64,000 nt of DNA, taken from positions 62,001-126,000 of the forward strand of contig NZ_PYAX01000009.1 of NCBI RefSeq assembly GCF_003014735.1, given 5' to 3'. Origin of the DNA: Saccharothrix carnea (GTDB lineage: Bacteria > Actinomycetota > Actinomycetes > Mycobacteriales > Pseudonocardiaceae). Each line of letters begins with the position of its first letter. The first letter of the stretch is position 1. The notes under the pieces were generated by a model. The model worked only from the letters and a program-made list of their open reading frames with translations, was not told the DNA's origin and made no database searches. A program made the position numbers and the translations under genes. Of this stretch, positions 1 to 8,064 are shown piece by piece.

Positions 1-1462
1 GATCGGCCAGCACCGCCTCCACCCCGTCCACCCGGGCCTGGGCGGGACCTCCGGCGGCGCGCCGGGCCGCCGCGACACCGGCGTGCGCCTCGTCCACGTC
101 GGCGTACAAGGCCAGCAGAGCATCCACCCGGTCGGCCAGCTCGTCGCTCCACTTCTGTGCGATCTCCAGGTCGGCGAACTCGCGCAGCCCGCGGTCGACG
201 CCCGCGAGCACCTGACCACGCAACTGCCGGGACTGCTCGTCCAGCAGGTAGGGCCGGCCTTCCTCGGTGACTGTGCCGGCGTTGCCGACCCGCACCACCA
301 CGAGGTCCGGTGACAGCCTGGGCAGGATGTTGTCCACGGCCCGGTTGGAGTGCGAGGTGACCAGCACCCGCTGCGGCGGCCGCGTCCACCCGTCCCCACG
401 TCCCGCCGCATGTGCGACCTGGCTGATCACCCGCGTCTTGCCGGTGCCCGGCGGACCGAGCACCAGCATCAGGTCCTCGACGGCCAAGGCCCGGCGGAAC
501 GCTCGGAGCTGGTCCGGGTCGAGGTCTTCGGTCGGGGTGTCCGGCGCCTCGCCGAGCGGCCGGGTGCGCGCGTCGACCAAGGCGGTCAGCAAGTGTGGGT
601 TGCGCGTCCGCCGGTCGCGCAGGGCAGTGATCGCCTCCCGCTGCTTCTTGAACACCACCGTGCTCGTGGTGGTCTCCAACTCGCCGGTCTTCGGCAGCAA
701 CTCCCAGTCCACGGCCTCGTCGAACCGGACGGTCGCCACCCAGCCGTCCAGCCGCACCACTTGACCGCGGTGCTCGTCGTAGCCCTTCACCTGGACGAAC
801 GCGCCCTCCTCCGGCACGGCGGTCTCGCCGATCGTGAAGCCGTACACGGCGTGCGTGCCCTGCCGCCGTTCACCGACCGGTGCGACGTCGCGGTAGGGAT
901 AGGGCCGCTCGCCGTTCGAGGCCGCCACGGCGACCCGCTCGCCCGCGTCAACGACCTGTTCGACGGTGTCGAGGAACGCGGTGTGATGGGACGGAAGGGC
1001 GGGTGCGGGCGACGCGTCGGCCTGCGACCGCACGAGCCATTCCCACTGCTGCTCGATCTGCGGCCAGAACGAGTGCGTGCCCTCGCCCAGTTCGCGCAGG
1101 CTGTCCACGTGCCGCCACCCGATCGTGCGCAATGACAGGAAGTGCCGGGCGATCCGGTGGTGGTCCCTGATCCGGAGCGGGTCGACCCACTTGACCTTGT
1201 ACCCGCGTCCGGAGTGGGTTGGTTCCAGCCGGACCGACCAGGCCGTGCCGTAGACCAGCAGCGTGCGTCTGCCGTTGGACCGGTTGGGCTCGTCCACCGT
1301 CGCGGGCACGCCGCCGCGGGAGGCCGACAGTTCGGCCGCCACCTGTGCGACGCTCTGCGGCAGCCGGGGGTGGTTGCGCGTCTTCTCCCGCAGCCGGTGG
1401 TCGTCCTCGGCGGACGCGACGAGGTGGATCACCCCGTTGAGGGGCAACTGGACGGAATGCAC
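1..1462 (-). CDS. UPF1-like SF1 helicase / AAA ATPase, C-terminus beyond the window edge
   Basis: Reading leftwards from a GTG at 1462, the frame stays open to base 1, so the gene is partial (487 codons seen). The start is supported by GAAGGAG five bases upstream. Visible motifs are a Q-like stretch LDPDQLRAFRRAL, Walker A GPPGTGKT followed by RVI (near residue 340), and motif Ia VLVTSHSNRAVDNIL. These are typical of UPF1/Dna2-like superfamily 1 helicases, which use ATP to translocate on RNA or DNA. The N-terminal 330 residues match no domain I can name. The gene starts 9 bases after the stop of the pseudokinase gene, so the two form a tightly coupled operon. The pairing with a signalling-motif pseudokinase suggests a conflict or immunity effector role; that is inference. 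Helicase motifs II to VI lie beyond the window. Confidence 0.8.
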   Translation of the reverse strand, partial: MHSVQLPLNGVIHLVASAEDDHRLREKTRNHPRLPQSVAQVAAELSASRGGVPATVDEPNRSNGRRTLLVYGTAWSVRLEPTHSGRGYKVKWVDPLRIRDHHRIARHFLSLRTIGWRHVDSLRELGEGTHSFWPQIEQQWEWLVRSQADASPAPALPSHHTAFLDTVEQVVDAGERVAVAASNGERPYPYRDVAPVGERRQGTHAVYGFTIGETAVPEEGAFVQVKGYDEHRGQVVRLDGWVATVRFDEAVDWELLPKTGELETTTSTVVFKKQREAITALRDRRTRNPHLLTALVDARTRPLGEAPDTPTEDLDPDQLRAFRRALAVEDLMLVLGPPGTGKTRVISQVAHAAGRGDGWTRPPQRVLVTSHSNRAVDNILPRLSPDLVVVRVGNAGTVTEEGRPYLLDEQSRQLRGQVLAGVDRGLREFADLEIAQKWSDELADRVDALLALYADVDEAHAGVAAARRAAGGPAQARVDGVEAVLAD

Positions 1463-1471
1463 CGTGCTCCT

Positions 1472-2452
1472 TCAGCGGATGGGGTGTGCGGGGCCGCGCA
1501 ACCGCGCCCCGAGCACTGCGGCGTTCGGACGCTTCGAGGGATCCGCGACCAGGGCCGCGTCGATGGCCTCGGCGAGATCGGTGGGAATGTCGGACTCCCA
1601 GCGCCGGATAGGCAACGGGGCATGAGGGCTCGGGTGCCGACCGGTGAGCAGGTGGTGCGCGATAGCTCCGACCTGGTACACGTCCGTCCAAGGTCCCGCC
1701 GCAGCGCGCGCGAGTTGTTCAGGCGCCGGGTACTCGGGCGCTGCTGGATCGATTCGGGCGAGGTCCCTCAGCTGCAGCGTGCCGTCGTCGAGCATCAGCA
1801 GCCCGGCCGGGGTAAGCCCACCGTGCACGACGCGGTGGGCGTGCAGCGCGGCGAGCGTCGTGCACAGTCCTGCTAGCGCTCGGCGCGCTCTCGCCAGCAC
1901 ACCCGGGTCCCGCAGCGCTCCGCCGGGCAGCAAGACGTCCAGCGGGTCACAGGGCCGGTGAGACCGGGTTTCCGGCCACCCGGTCACGAGAGTGGTCGTA
2001 CCGCCCGGGCCCTCGACAAATTGGAGCACCGTAGGCAGTCCAGGAACCCCACCCGACAGTCGGCGTAGGAGGTCGTGTTCCGCAGCTAATGCCTGCCGTA
2101 CCTGCCGGGTGAGCGGTGTGGCAACTCGCACATCGATCCGGCGCAACCAGCCGAACCCGTTTCGGGGCACCAGTCGCAAGCACCGCGCTTGCCGGACGAC
2201 CGCGCCACCGTCACCTGTCGACCGAGCACTTGCTGGTTGCTCGTGCACGAGGTAGGTGACGTCGCCGACCTCGACTTCGGGTCCCAACCCGGACTGCTGG
2301 TGGCCGGTCCGGTCCGGTGTCAGGAAATCGGGCGACGAGACAACTTGGTGGTAATGCACACCACCGTAGATGTTTCCGGCCTGGACCAAGGAACCGCTGA
2401 CGGGACCGTGCACCGCGTTGTGAGTGCCGCTCATCCCCGAAGGGGTTGGCAT
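1472..2452 (-). CDS. Pseudokinase with N-terminal RHIM/BASS-like motif
   Basis: About 326 residues. Residues 11-35 carry the motif: HNAVHGPVSG is followed by SLVQAGNIYGGVHYH, matching the VQ-hydrophobic-G core of RHIM-like amyloid signals. The rest is a protein-kinase fold: alpha-C Glu in EHDLLRRL, the catalytic-loop equivalent HGGLTPAGLL near residue 210, RDLA replacing DFG near 230, and YPAPEQ replacing APE. The catalytic HRD aspartate is missing (HGG) and no convincing VAIK lysine is seen, so it is probably a pseudokinase that binds or scaffolds. The ATG at 2452 is chosen for GGAAG upstream; an ATG at 2434 would still retain the motif. It lies immediately upstream of the helicase gene in one operon. 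Kinase plus RHIM recalls animal RIPK1/RIPK3 in layout only. Confidence 0.75.
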   Translation of the reverse strand: MPTPSGMSGTHNAVHGPVSGSLVQAGNIYGGVHYHQVVSSPDFLTPDRTGHQQSGLGPEVEVGDVTYLVHEQPASARSTGDGGAVVRQARCLRLVPRNGFGWLRRIDVRVATPLTRQVRQALAAEHDLLRRLSGGVPGLPTVLQFVEGPGGTTTLVTGWPETRSHRPCDPLDVLLPGGALRDPGVLARARRALAGLCTTLAALHAHRVVHGGLTPAGLLMLDDGTLQLRDLARIDPAAPEYPAPEQLARAAAGPWTDVYQVGAIAHHLLTGRHPSPHAPLPIRRWESDIPTDLAEAIDAALVADPSKRPNAAVLGARLRGPAHPIR

Positions 2453-2702
2453 CTGTTCTTCCACTCCACCGCTCACGGCCGTTCGGACTGTCGATCGAGA
2501 ACGACAGAGTAGCTGCAACCAGCTGGACGTAATCCGCAAATTTGCGGCCCAAGCCACTGTCAGGCCCGTCACAAACAGACCGGCGACTAGTGAATACCTC
2601 TCGCTTTTTTTGCGCCGAGGGTGTGAAACGAACCATGTACCATACCTCCGGTTCCGATGCCTTGATCAAATGCCAAAAGATGACGCACGAAGTGGGCGAC
2701 CG

Positions 2703-2912
2703 ATGTTGACGTTCGAGTTCTGCACCATCGAATGGATGTGGACCAATCACTCTATTCGCATCACTCAACCTGGAGGCCGAGAAGATTTTGTTACAGGCAG
2801 TTTTCCCGAGGTGGCGAACGTCTTGACTACGATGGGCGCCAATGGTTGGGATATAGCTACTTGCGTGGCTCAAGGCAACTGGATCTTCTGGACCATGCGA
2901 CGCCTCCTCTAG
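2703..2912 (+). CDS. Small conserved hypothetical protein (DUF4177-like)
   Basis: A 69-residue ORF beginning MLTFEFCTIEWMW. It alternates hydrophobic strands and ends with GANGWDIATCVAQ and NWIFWTMRR. The G-x-x-GW pattern and size recall the small DUF4177 class of unknown function. It diverges from the pseudokinase operon and lies in DNA of lower GC than its surroundings, which suggests transfer. An in-frame ATG at 2670 could extend it by 11 residues. No strong ribosome binding site is visible for either start. Confidence 0.5.
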   Translation: MLTFEFCTIEWMWTNHSIRITQPGGREDFVTGSFPEVANVLTTMGANGWDIATCVAQGNWIFWTMRRLL

Positions 2913-3690
2913 CTGCGTAGGGCAGGGCGTCGGCCATCGAATGTCTACCTGGTTCCGCACTCCTCGGCGTCCGTTTACGTGCTTGGTCAGGCAGAGGGTC
3001 TTTGGTGCGCAGACAGGGGAACTCCTGGTAGATCGGACGGTGTCCATGTCCGGTTCCATCAGGAGTTCCGCTGTTATTGAATCAAAAGTGATTGGTTGCT
3101 TGTAGGTTGACGTGGGACACGATCACCCGGACATGCTCCCGACGCGCCGACAACCGTCCATCGGCGACGGTGACTTTCGAGCGGCACAAGGCCGGGGTCC
3201 AATTGCCGGATATCGTCTGCCGTGGCACCCGACGCGGGGAGCGGAACGGCCACGGTCAGACCCACCGACATGGCCGCCACGGCCGCCGCGCTCGGCGTTC
3301 CGGAACTCGCGCTCGAACGTGTGCACGGCGGCCGTGGCGGTCTGCGGAGGAACCCGAACGACTTGTCCACCGCCCGGATCGACGCGTACGTGGTACTTGT
3401 CGAAGAGGCGGATGGCGCTGCGCTTGCCGAAATGCCATCCATGCGGGTCAGATGCTTGTCATGCAGTTCGGCCTCTCGGTGTGCAGTCGGCATCCCGCAG
3501 TCGCGCCTGATGGGGATCGCCGTCGCGCCTCAGTCGAGTGTGCGGCCTGGAGGACGACTTGCTGTGACGCGGTCCGGCGCACCGGCACCGCGGTTGGCGT
3601 GTTCGCCCGCGAGGACCTTCGGTGTACAGAACTTGGGTTGCGGTGGTGTCCCGACGTCCGGTGACGGCGGTTGGGGCTACTATCCGGTGT
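2913..3690. other. No gene assigned; contains an IS-A remnant
   Basis: None of the long frames here has recognisable protein features. Bases about 3109-3205 resemble the left end of the IS-A element at 5509 (GACACGATCACCCGGACATG, then GACTTTCGAGCGGCACA), in minus orientation. The rest looks like rearranged junction DNA. Confidence 0.45.
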
Positions 3691-4086
3691 GTGAGCTCTC
3701 CGGCTGCCCGTTCGTCCGAGCCTGACCGGCCTGTTGGTCGGGCGGCGGACGCGGATGGTCTGGAGTCGGCACCCGAGTGGGTGGGCGATGGCAGGGCGGC
3801 TGAGTTGTTCGGTTCGCCGGAGTTGATCCGTGCCGGGTTGCTGCCGGAGCATGCCGGCGAGTTCGATGCGGCTTTCGATGCCGCGTTGAGCGCGGCCCGG
3901 CGGACTCTGCGTCTGGACCAGTTGCGGTCGACGTTGCAGGTGTGGCGGCGGGTCGCGCTGTTGACCCGCGATGATCCGGATGCGGCTCGTCGGTTGGTGG
4001 ATACCACGGTCGAGGTCCGTCGTGCGGGTGCCTCCCGGCCGGACAGTGTGTCGTGGGACGTGTTGCGGGCGGAGTTGGGTCTGTAG
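3691..4086 (+). CDS. Putative antitoxin, DUF6247-like
   Basis: About 131 residues from a GTG. An acidic helical segment (PEHAGEFDAAFDAALSAARR, then LRLDQLRSTLQVWRRVALLT) resembles the actinobacterial DUF6247 family, often found just upstream of RelE/ParE-like toxins. TACTAT at 3679-3684 ends only 6 bases before the GTG, so the transcript may be leaderless. It precedes the RelE-like gene by 34 bases, giving an antitoxin-toxin order. It would bind and neutralise the toxin and perhaps repress its own promoter. The antitoxin role rests on position and family resemblance. Confidence 0.6.
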   Translation: MSSPAARSSEPDRPVGRAADADGLESAPEWVGDGRAAELFGSPELIRAGLLPEHAGEFDAAFDAALSAARRTLRLDQLRSTLQVWRRVALLTRDDPDAARRLVDTTVEVRRAGASRPDSVSWDVLRAELGL

Positions 4087-4120
4087 TCGCCGATGGTTCG
4101 GGCGGCGGTCGACGACGATC

Positions 4121-4396
4121 ATGGCGTACACCCTCGACATCGATCCTGACGCGCAGGAGCAGATCCGCGCGCTTCCGCCCGAGGCGCTTGTCGCGCTGGG
4201 TGAGGCGTTCGAAGTCTTGACCCTGGTGCCCGAGCGGGGCAGTCCGCTGAATCCGGACAATCCTGATGGCGGACTGTTCCACCTCACGTTCGGCCAGGGG
4301 CACGGATTGATCACCTATATGCTCTTGACTTCCCAAGATCGGGTGGACGTGCTGCTGGTGACGTGGGTGTCGTTCGACAGCGACCACGGCTCCTAA
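4121..4396 (+). CDS. RelE/ParE-like toxin of a type II toxin-antitoxin pair
   Basis: A 91-residue protein starting MAYTLDIDPDAQEQIRALPP, the classic RelE-superfamily opening (strand, then a helix with an LP turn). It continues with a central helix (EALVALGEAFEVLTLVP) and C-terminal strands (HGLITYMLL, RVDVLLVTWVSF). The usual basic catalytic residues of RelE are poorly represented, so the target (ribosome-bound mRNA or gyrase) cannot be predicted. It is the second gene after the putative antitoxin. A tRNA attachment-site remnant lies 165 bases downstream, so the pair sits just outside the left end of an integrated element. Confidence 0.7.
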   Translation: MAYTLDIDPDAQEQIRALPPEALVALGEAFEVLTLVPERGSPLNPDNPDGGLFHLTFGQGHGLITYMLLTSQDRVDVLLVTWVSFDSDHGS

Positions 4397-4561
4397 TCCG
4401 ATTGGCGGTTCGGGGTCTTGAGCAGCATGTAGGAGCAGGCAGTGGGAGCAAAATGGGAGCCGTCGGACGCGCTCAACAGCGTCGAACCGCATTCAACGGC
4501 ACCCAATAGCAACATTCTTCCTGCGGTAATTCTATTTCCACTGGTGGAGACGTTGTTCTGG

Positions 4562-4609
4562 CTTCATTCACACCGAAGAGGTCACTGGTTCGATCCCAGT
4601 ATCGCCCAC
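4562..4609 (+). other. tRNA-Val(CAC) 3' half: attachment site (att) of an integrated element
   Basis: The sequence matches the anticodon arm with CAC in the loop (CTTCATTCACACCGAAG), the variable loop, the T arm CTGGTTCGATCCCAG and the acceptor strand TATCGCCCAC of actinobacterial tRNA-Val(CAC). No 5' half precedes it and one anticodon-stem pair is broken (A for G), so it is not a working tRNA. Such 3' duplications are made when tyrosine integrases insert at tRNA genes. The truncated integrase gene lies 117 bases to the right, which fits. The intact tRNA should lie at the other end of the element, which is not in this window. Confidence 0.75.
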
Positions 4610-4635
4610 AGTGTGTTTTACCTGGTCAATGGCCT

Positions 4636-4754
4636 GCAGACGATCACTGTCTGCGGGTCATTGATCGTTTCGGGGAGCAGTTGGGGAGCAAACGATCTTG
4701 ACCACAACCGTATTTTCGAAGGTGGTCATGGGTTCTTGCTCCCCGTTTGCTCCC
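4636..4754. repeat. Inverted repeats between att and integrase (candidate integrase arm sites)
   Basis: GCAGAC/GTCTGC (4636-4641, 4649-4654) forms a short hairpin. GATCGTTT/AAACGATC (4663-4670, 4690-4697) is a perfect 8-base inverted repeat. GGGAGCAAACG near 4685-4695 recurs inverted at 4744-4754 inside the end of the integrase gene. Repeats in this position are often integrase or excisionase sites; this is inference from location. Confidence 0.4.
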
Positions 4755-5508
4755 AGCGGCGCTGCAACCCGGCGAGCATCGTGTCGATCATCGGCTGGGT
4801 GACGTGGGAGTAGACGCCCATGACGCCGTGGAACTTGTGGCCGATGCGCTTGTGCTGGAGGACTTCGGGGACGCCGTCCTCGATGAGCCAGGTCTTGTGG
4901 GTGTGGCGCAGGTCGTGGAAGTGCATCTCGGTGTTGATCCGCGGTCGGCCGGTGTCGCCACGCAGGTCGGGTAGCCAGACGCGGCGGCGGAAGTTGGAGC
5001 GTCGGTGGAAGCCGCCGTCGGTTCCGGTGAACACGAACCGGGCGTGGGGGTGGCGGTCGTGGTGCTCGTCGAGCAGGTCGGCCAGGAACTCGGGTAGGTG
5101 CACGGTGCGGACGCTGGCGGGGGTCTTGGGCGGTCCAAGGGTGAGTTTGCCGCCGACCTCGTGCAGGGCGCCGTCTTTGCCGTCGACGCGGATCTCCCGG
5201 TTGGCCGTGTCGACCCGTGCCCATTGCAGCCCGGTGAGTTCACCCCAGCGCAGGCCGGTGTAGGCGGCGGTGACGATCAGGGCGGCGTTGTCGGGGGACA
5301 CGCGGGCTGCCAGGCCGGCGATCTGGGCGGCGGTGGCGTGGGGCCGTTCGGGTTGGTCGCCGGTGGCGAGGCGGAGTTTGCGGCAGGGGTTGGCGCCGAT
5401 CAGGCCTTCGTCGACCGCTTCGCCGAGGATCCGTGACAGCAGGTTGACCACGTCGGTGACGCTGCGCTCGCCCAACGACCGCCGTAGTTGCTTGGCCCAG
5501 ATCTTGAC
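4726..5508 (-). pseudogene. Tyrosine integrase, N-terminal half removed by IS-A
   Basis: About 260 C-terminal residues of a phage/ICE-type tyrosine recombinase remain. Catalytic residues are visible in order: Arg in TGLRWGEL, His-x-x-Arg in HDLRHTHKTWL, His in RIGHKFHG and Tyr in VYSHV. The frame is fused at its 5' end to the IS-A terminal repeat (its first codons, MTFRAAQ, are IS sequence), so the arm-binding and core-binding N-terminal domains are gone. No integrase sequence continues on the far side of the IS, so a flanking deletion is likely. The product should be inactive, fixing the element in the chromosome. Orientation and distance to the tRNA-Val att site are typical of actinomycete integrative elements. 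Confidence 0.85.
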
Positions 5509-6687
5509 CTGTGCCGCTCGAAAAGTCATCGCCGCTGGTAGATAGGTGTGTCACTGCGTTGGGACCATGTCTGGGTGATCGTGTCTCTGCTGTACAAGGT
5601 GACCCGGAGATTGTTATCTGTCCCGTCGGTGCTGCTGCGCGGCGGGGCGGCGAAGGACGCCGAGCTGCTCGTCCTGCGACACGAGAACGCGGTCCTGCGC
5701 CGGCAACTGACGGGTCCGGTCCGCTACGAACCTGCGGATTGGTTCTGGTTCGCCACCCTGTCCGGACTGGTAAATCGCTGCCGTTGGCGGGAGGTTTTTC
5801 CGGTCACGCCGGGAACACTGCTCGCCTGGCACCGCAAACTCATAGCCCGCAAGTGGGACTACAGCGCGTGGCGACGTACCGGGCGCCCACCGACCCGAGC
5901 GACGGTCAAGACTCTCGTGCTGCGGCTCGCCAGGGAGAACCCGCGATGGGGGCACCGTCGGATACAGGGCGAACTGGCCCGGCTCGGCCATCGCATTGCC
6001 CACTCGACGGTCTGGCGGATCCTGCGCGACGCGGGCATCGACCCGGCACCCCGCCGTTGCGGCCCCACCTGGCGGCAGTTCCTCACCGCCCAGGCCCAAG
6101 GCGTCATCGCGGCGGACTTCCTCCACCTCGACACCGTGCTCGGCAGGCGCCTGTACGCACTGGCGTTCCTCGAACACGGCACCCGACGCCTGCACATCAC
6201 CGGGGTCACCGGCCACCCGACACAGGCATGGACCACCCAGCAGGCCAGGAACCTCGCCGCCGACCTCGGACACCGGACGGAGTCCCTACGCTTCCTGCTC
6301 CGCGACCGCGACGGCAAGTACAGCCAGACGTTCGACACCGTCTTCCAGGCCGACGACCTGCACGTGATCAAGAGCGCGCCGCAGGCGCCCCGGATGAACG
6401 CCCACTGCGAACGGGTCATCGGCACCATCCGACGCGAACTCCTCGACCACATCCTGATCATGGGCGAAGCCCACGCACGACAAGTCCTCAAAACCTACGA
6501 AGACCACTACAACCGACACCGACCCCACCAAGCCCGCGACCAACTACCACCCGAAGCCCGGCAGCACCCTGCCGCAGTACACGACCTCAACACCCACAGA
6601 CCGCTCCGCACCCGCATCCTCGGCGGACTCGTCAACGAGTACAGACACGCCGCCTGACCAGCAGCGATGACTTTTCGAGCGGCACAG
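5509..6687 (+). mobile_element. Intact insertion sequence IS-A (rve-type transposase)
   Basis: Bounded by 30-base terminal inverted repeats at 5509-5538 and 6658-6687 that differ at one base (outer part CTGTGCCGCTCGAAAAGTCA). It contains a single transposase gene. It interrupts the integrase gene. No clear target duplication is seen, consistent with an adjacent deletion. Remnants of the same family lie near 3109, 7223-7702, 16922 and 40126-40650. Confidence 0.85.
5548..6657 (+). CDS. IS-A transposase, integrase-core (rve) DDE family
   Basis: 369 residues from a GTG. The N-terminal half holds a helical, helix-turn-helix-like DNA-binding region (PVTPGTLLAWHRKL, then RRIQGELARLGH). The C-terminal half is the retroviral-integrase-like catalytic core, with Asp in AADFLHLD, Asp in LLRDRDGKYS and Glu in NAHCERVIGTIRREL. 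A C-terminal NRHRPHQARDQLPPE block is typical of IS3/IS481-related actinobacterial transposases. All catalytic residues and the full length are present, so it may be active. The family-level name is uncertain. Confidence 0.85.
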   Translation: MSLRWDHVWVIVSLLYKVTRRLLSVPSVLLRGGAAKDAELLVLRHENAVLRRQLTGPVRYEPADWFWFATLSGLVNRCRWREVFPVTPGTLLAWHRKLIARKWDYSAWRRTGRPPTRATVKTLVLRLARENPRWGHRRIQGELARLGHRIAHSTVWRILRDAGIDPAPRRCGPTWRQFLTAQAQGVIAADFLHLDTVLGRRLYALAFLEHGTRRLHITGVTGHPTQAWTTQQARNLAADLGHRTESLRFLLRDRDGKYSQTFDTVFQADDLHVIKSAPQAPRMNAHCERVIGTIRRELLDHILIMGEAHARQVLKTYEDHYNRHRPHQARDQLPPEARQHPAAVHDLNTHRPLRTRILGGLVNEYRHAA

Positions 6688-7222
6688 GGAGAGCCCCGGC
6701 AGGTGCTCCCGTGGTCCGGCCTCTCGCGTGAGGGAAACCTCGGGCAGGGATCGTCCGGCGCGCAACGCGCCTGGCCGCTTACGCGGCATTGGCCTTTCGG
6801 TAGCTGATCACGAACTCATGATGCCGGCTCCCGGCCGTCGATCCCCGTCGGGGACGCCCGCGCCTCCCGTGGGCGCAACCAGTCCCGCTAGGTCACCGGC
6901 GAATCCGGACGGAGACACGCACCCTCGTCGTTCCACTCACTCCTTGCCCCTGTCCGCCGTGACCGCGCTCCCAGGCCGTCCTCGGCGGCGAACACCGCGG
7001 CACCATCTTGTGTGATCCTGCTCTGCCACCTTCGCTGAGCACCCGCCACGTGCACCGCCACTTCACCTGCGGAACCGCCAGGTCAGCGGTGAAGCGACAT
7101 CGGCGATCCGGGGCGCGCCTGACTGACCTGAGATCCGGGCACCTCCGCACCCCGGTCCGGCGGCACCCAGGCCTCATCGGGCCGGGGGCGCGTGCCGGGC
7201 GACCGGGAGCCTCGCCGCGCCC
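6688..7222. other. No gene seen
   Basis: 535 bases right of IS-A with no frame that looks protein-coding and no continuation of the interrupted integrase gene. Probably deletion-junction DNA. Confidence 0.4.
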
Positions 7223-7702
7223 TGACCGCCGCTCGGGTTGGTGGGTGTCCGGTGTGTCGACGGGCGGAGTAGTCCCACTTACGGGCTATGAGTTTGCGGT
7301 GCTAGGCGAGCAGAGTACCCAGGGTGACTGGAAGTCCTTCACCATCTCGCTGCGGAGCAGCATCGACGGCACGGACAGCAGCTTCCGGGTGACCTTGTAC
7401 AGCAGGGACACGATCACCCGGACATGCTCTCAAGACGGTGAAGCCCTCGCCCTACCAGCGACGATGACTTTTCGAGCGGCACAGGGTGTCTGGGTCGTGT
7501 ACCGGGGGAGGGTTTTGTTGAGTCTCGGGCGGTAGTTGGTCGCGGGCTTGGTGGGGGCGGTGTCGGTTGTAGTGGTCTTCGTAGGTCTTGAGGACCTGTC
7601 GTGCGTGGGTCTCTCCCGTGATGAGGATGTGGTCGAGGAGTTCGCGTCGGATGGTGCCGATGACCCGTTCGCAGTGGGCGTTCATCCGGGGTGCCTGGCC
7701 AA
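7223..7702 (-). mobile_element. Two abutted IS-A fragments
   Basis: Bases about 7223-7487 carry the left end of IS-A, with the terminal repeat at 7458-7487 and an internally deleted transposase N-terminus. Bases 7488-7702 carry the C-terminal catalytic part (MNAHCERVIGTIRREL and NRHRPHQARDQLPPE recognisable). Both read on the minus strand and are joined at the inverted repeat, so this looks like a collapsed tandem of two copies. No intact transposase remains. Confidence 0.7.
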
Positions 7703-8064
7703 AGCCATCCACGTCCTCCAGAACTACGAGACCGCCGCAGGATGAAAAAGGCTCAGTGGACGTGGAAGACTTGGCAGTGGCTGCGCAGAGTCGAATCTCG
7801 GGCACGACTCGAACCTGAACGCGTCGTGATCATGGGTCTGCCCCGCGTAGTTGGTGGTGCCGGTTCGTGTCGATGGATGTGAACCGGTGTGCGCAGACCG
7901 GCTTGGCCGGTGGCTGGCAGATGGTGCAAGCCAGCGGCCGCCAGCTGGGAATCCGACCCTGACGCCTGTCGTGGGCCCTGGTCGCCCGGATGGGACACTG
8001 CTGCCCAAGGGTGCGGGTCAGCCCTGGGTTCAATACTGCAGTGGGTGGATGGCCTGGAGAGCGC
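7703..8064. other. No gene seen
   Basis: 362 bases between the IS-A fragments and the end of hsdM. Short frames only, none recognisable. Confidence 0.4.

Noticed and set aside
4562..4609. Complete tRNA-Val gene
   Set aside because: The 5' acceptor and D arm are absent upstream and one anticodon-stem pair is broken, so only an attachment-site half is present.
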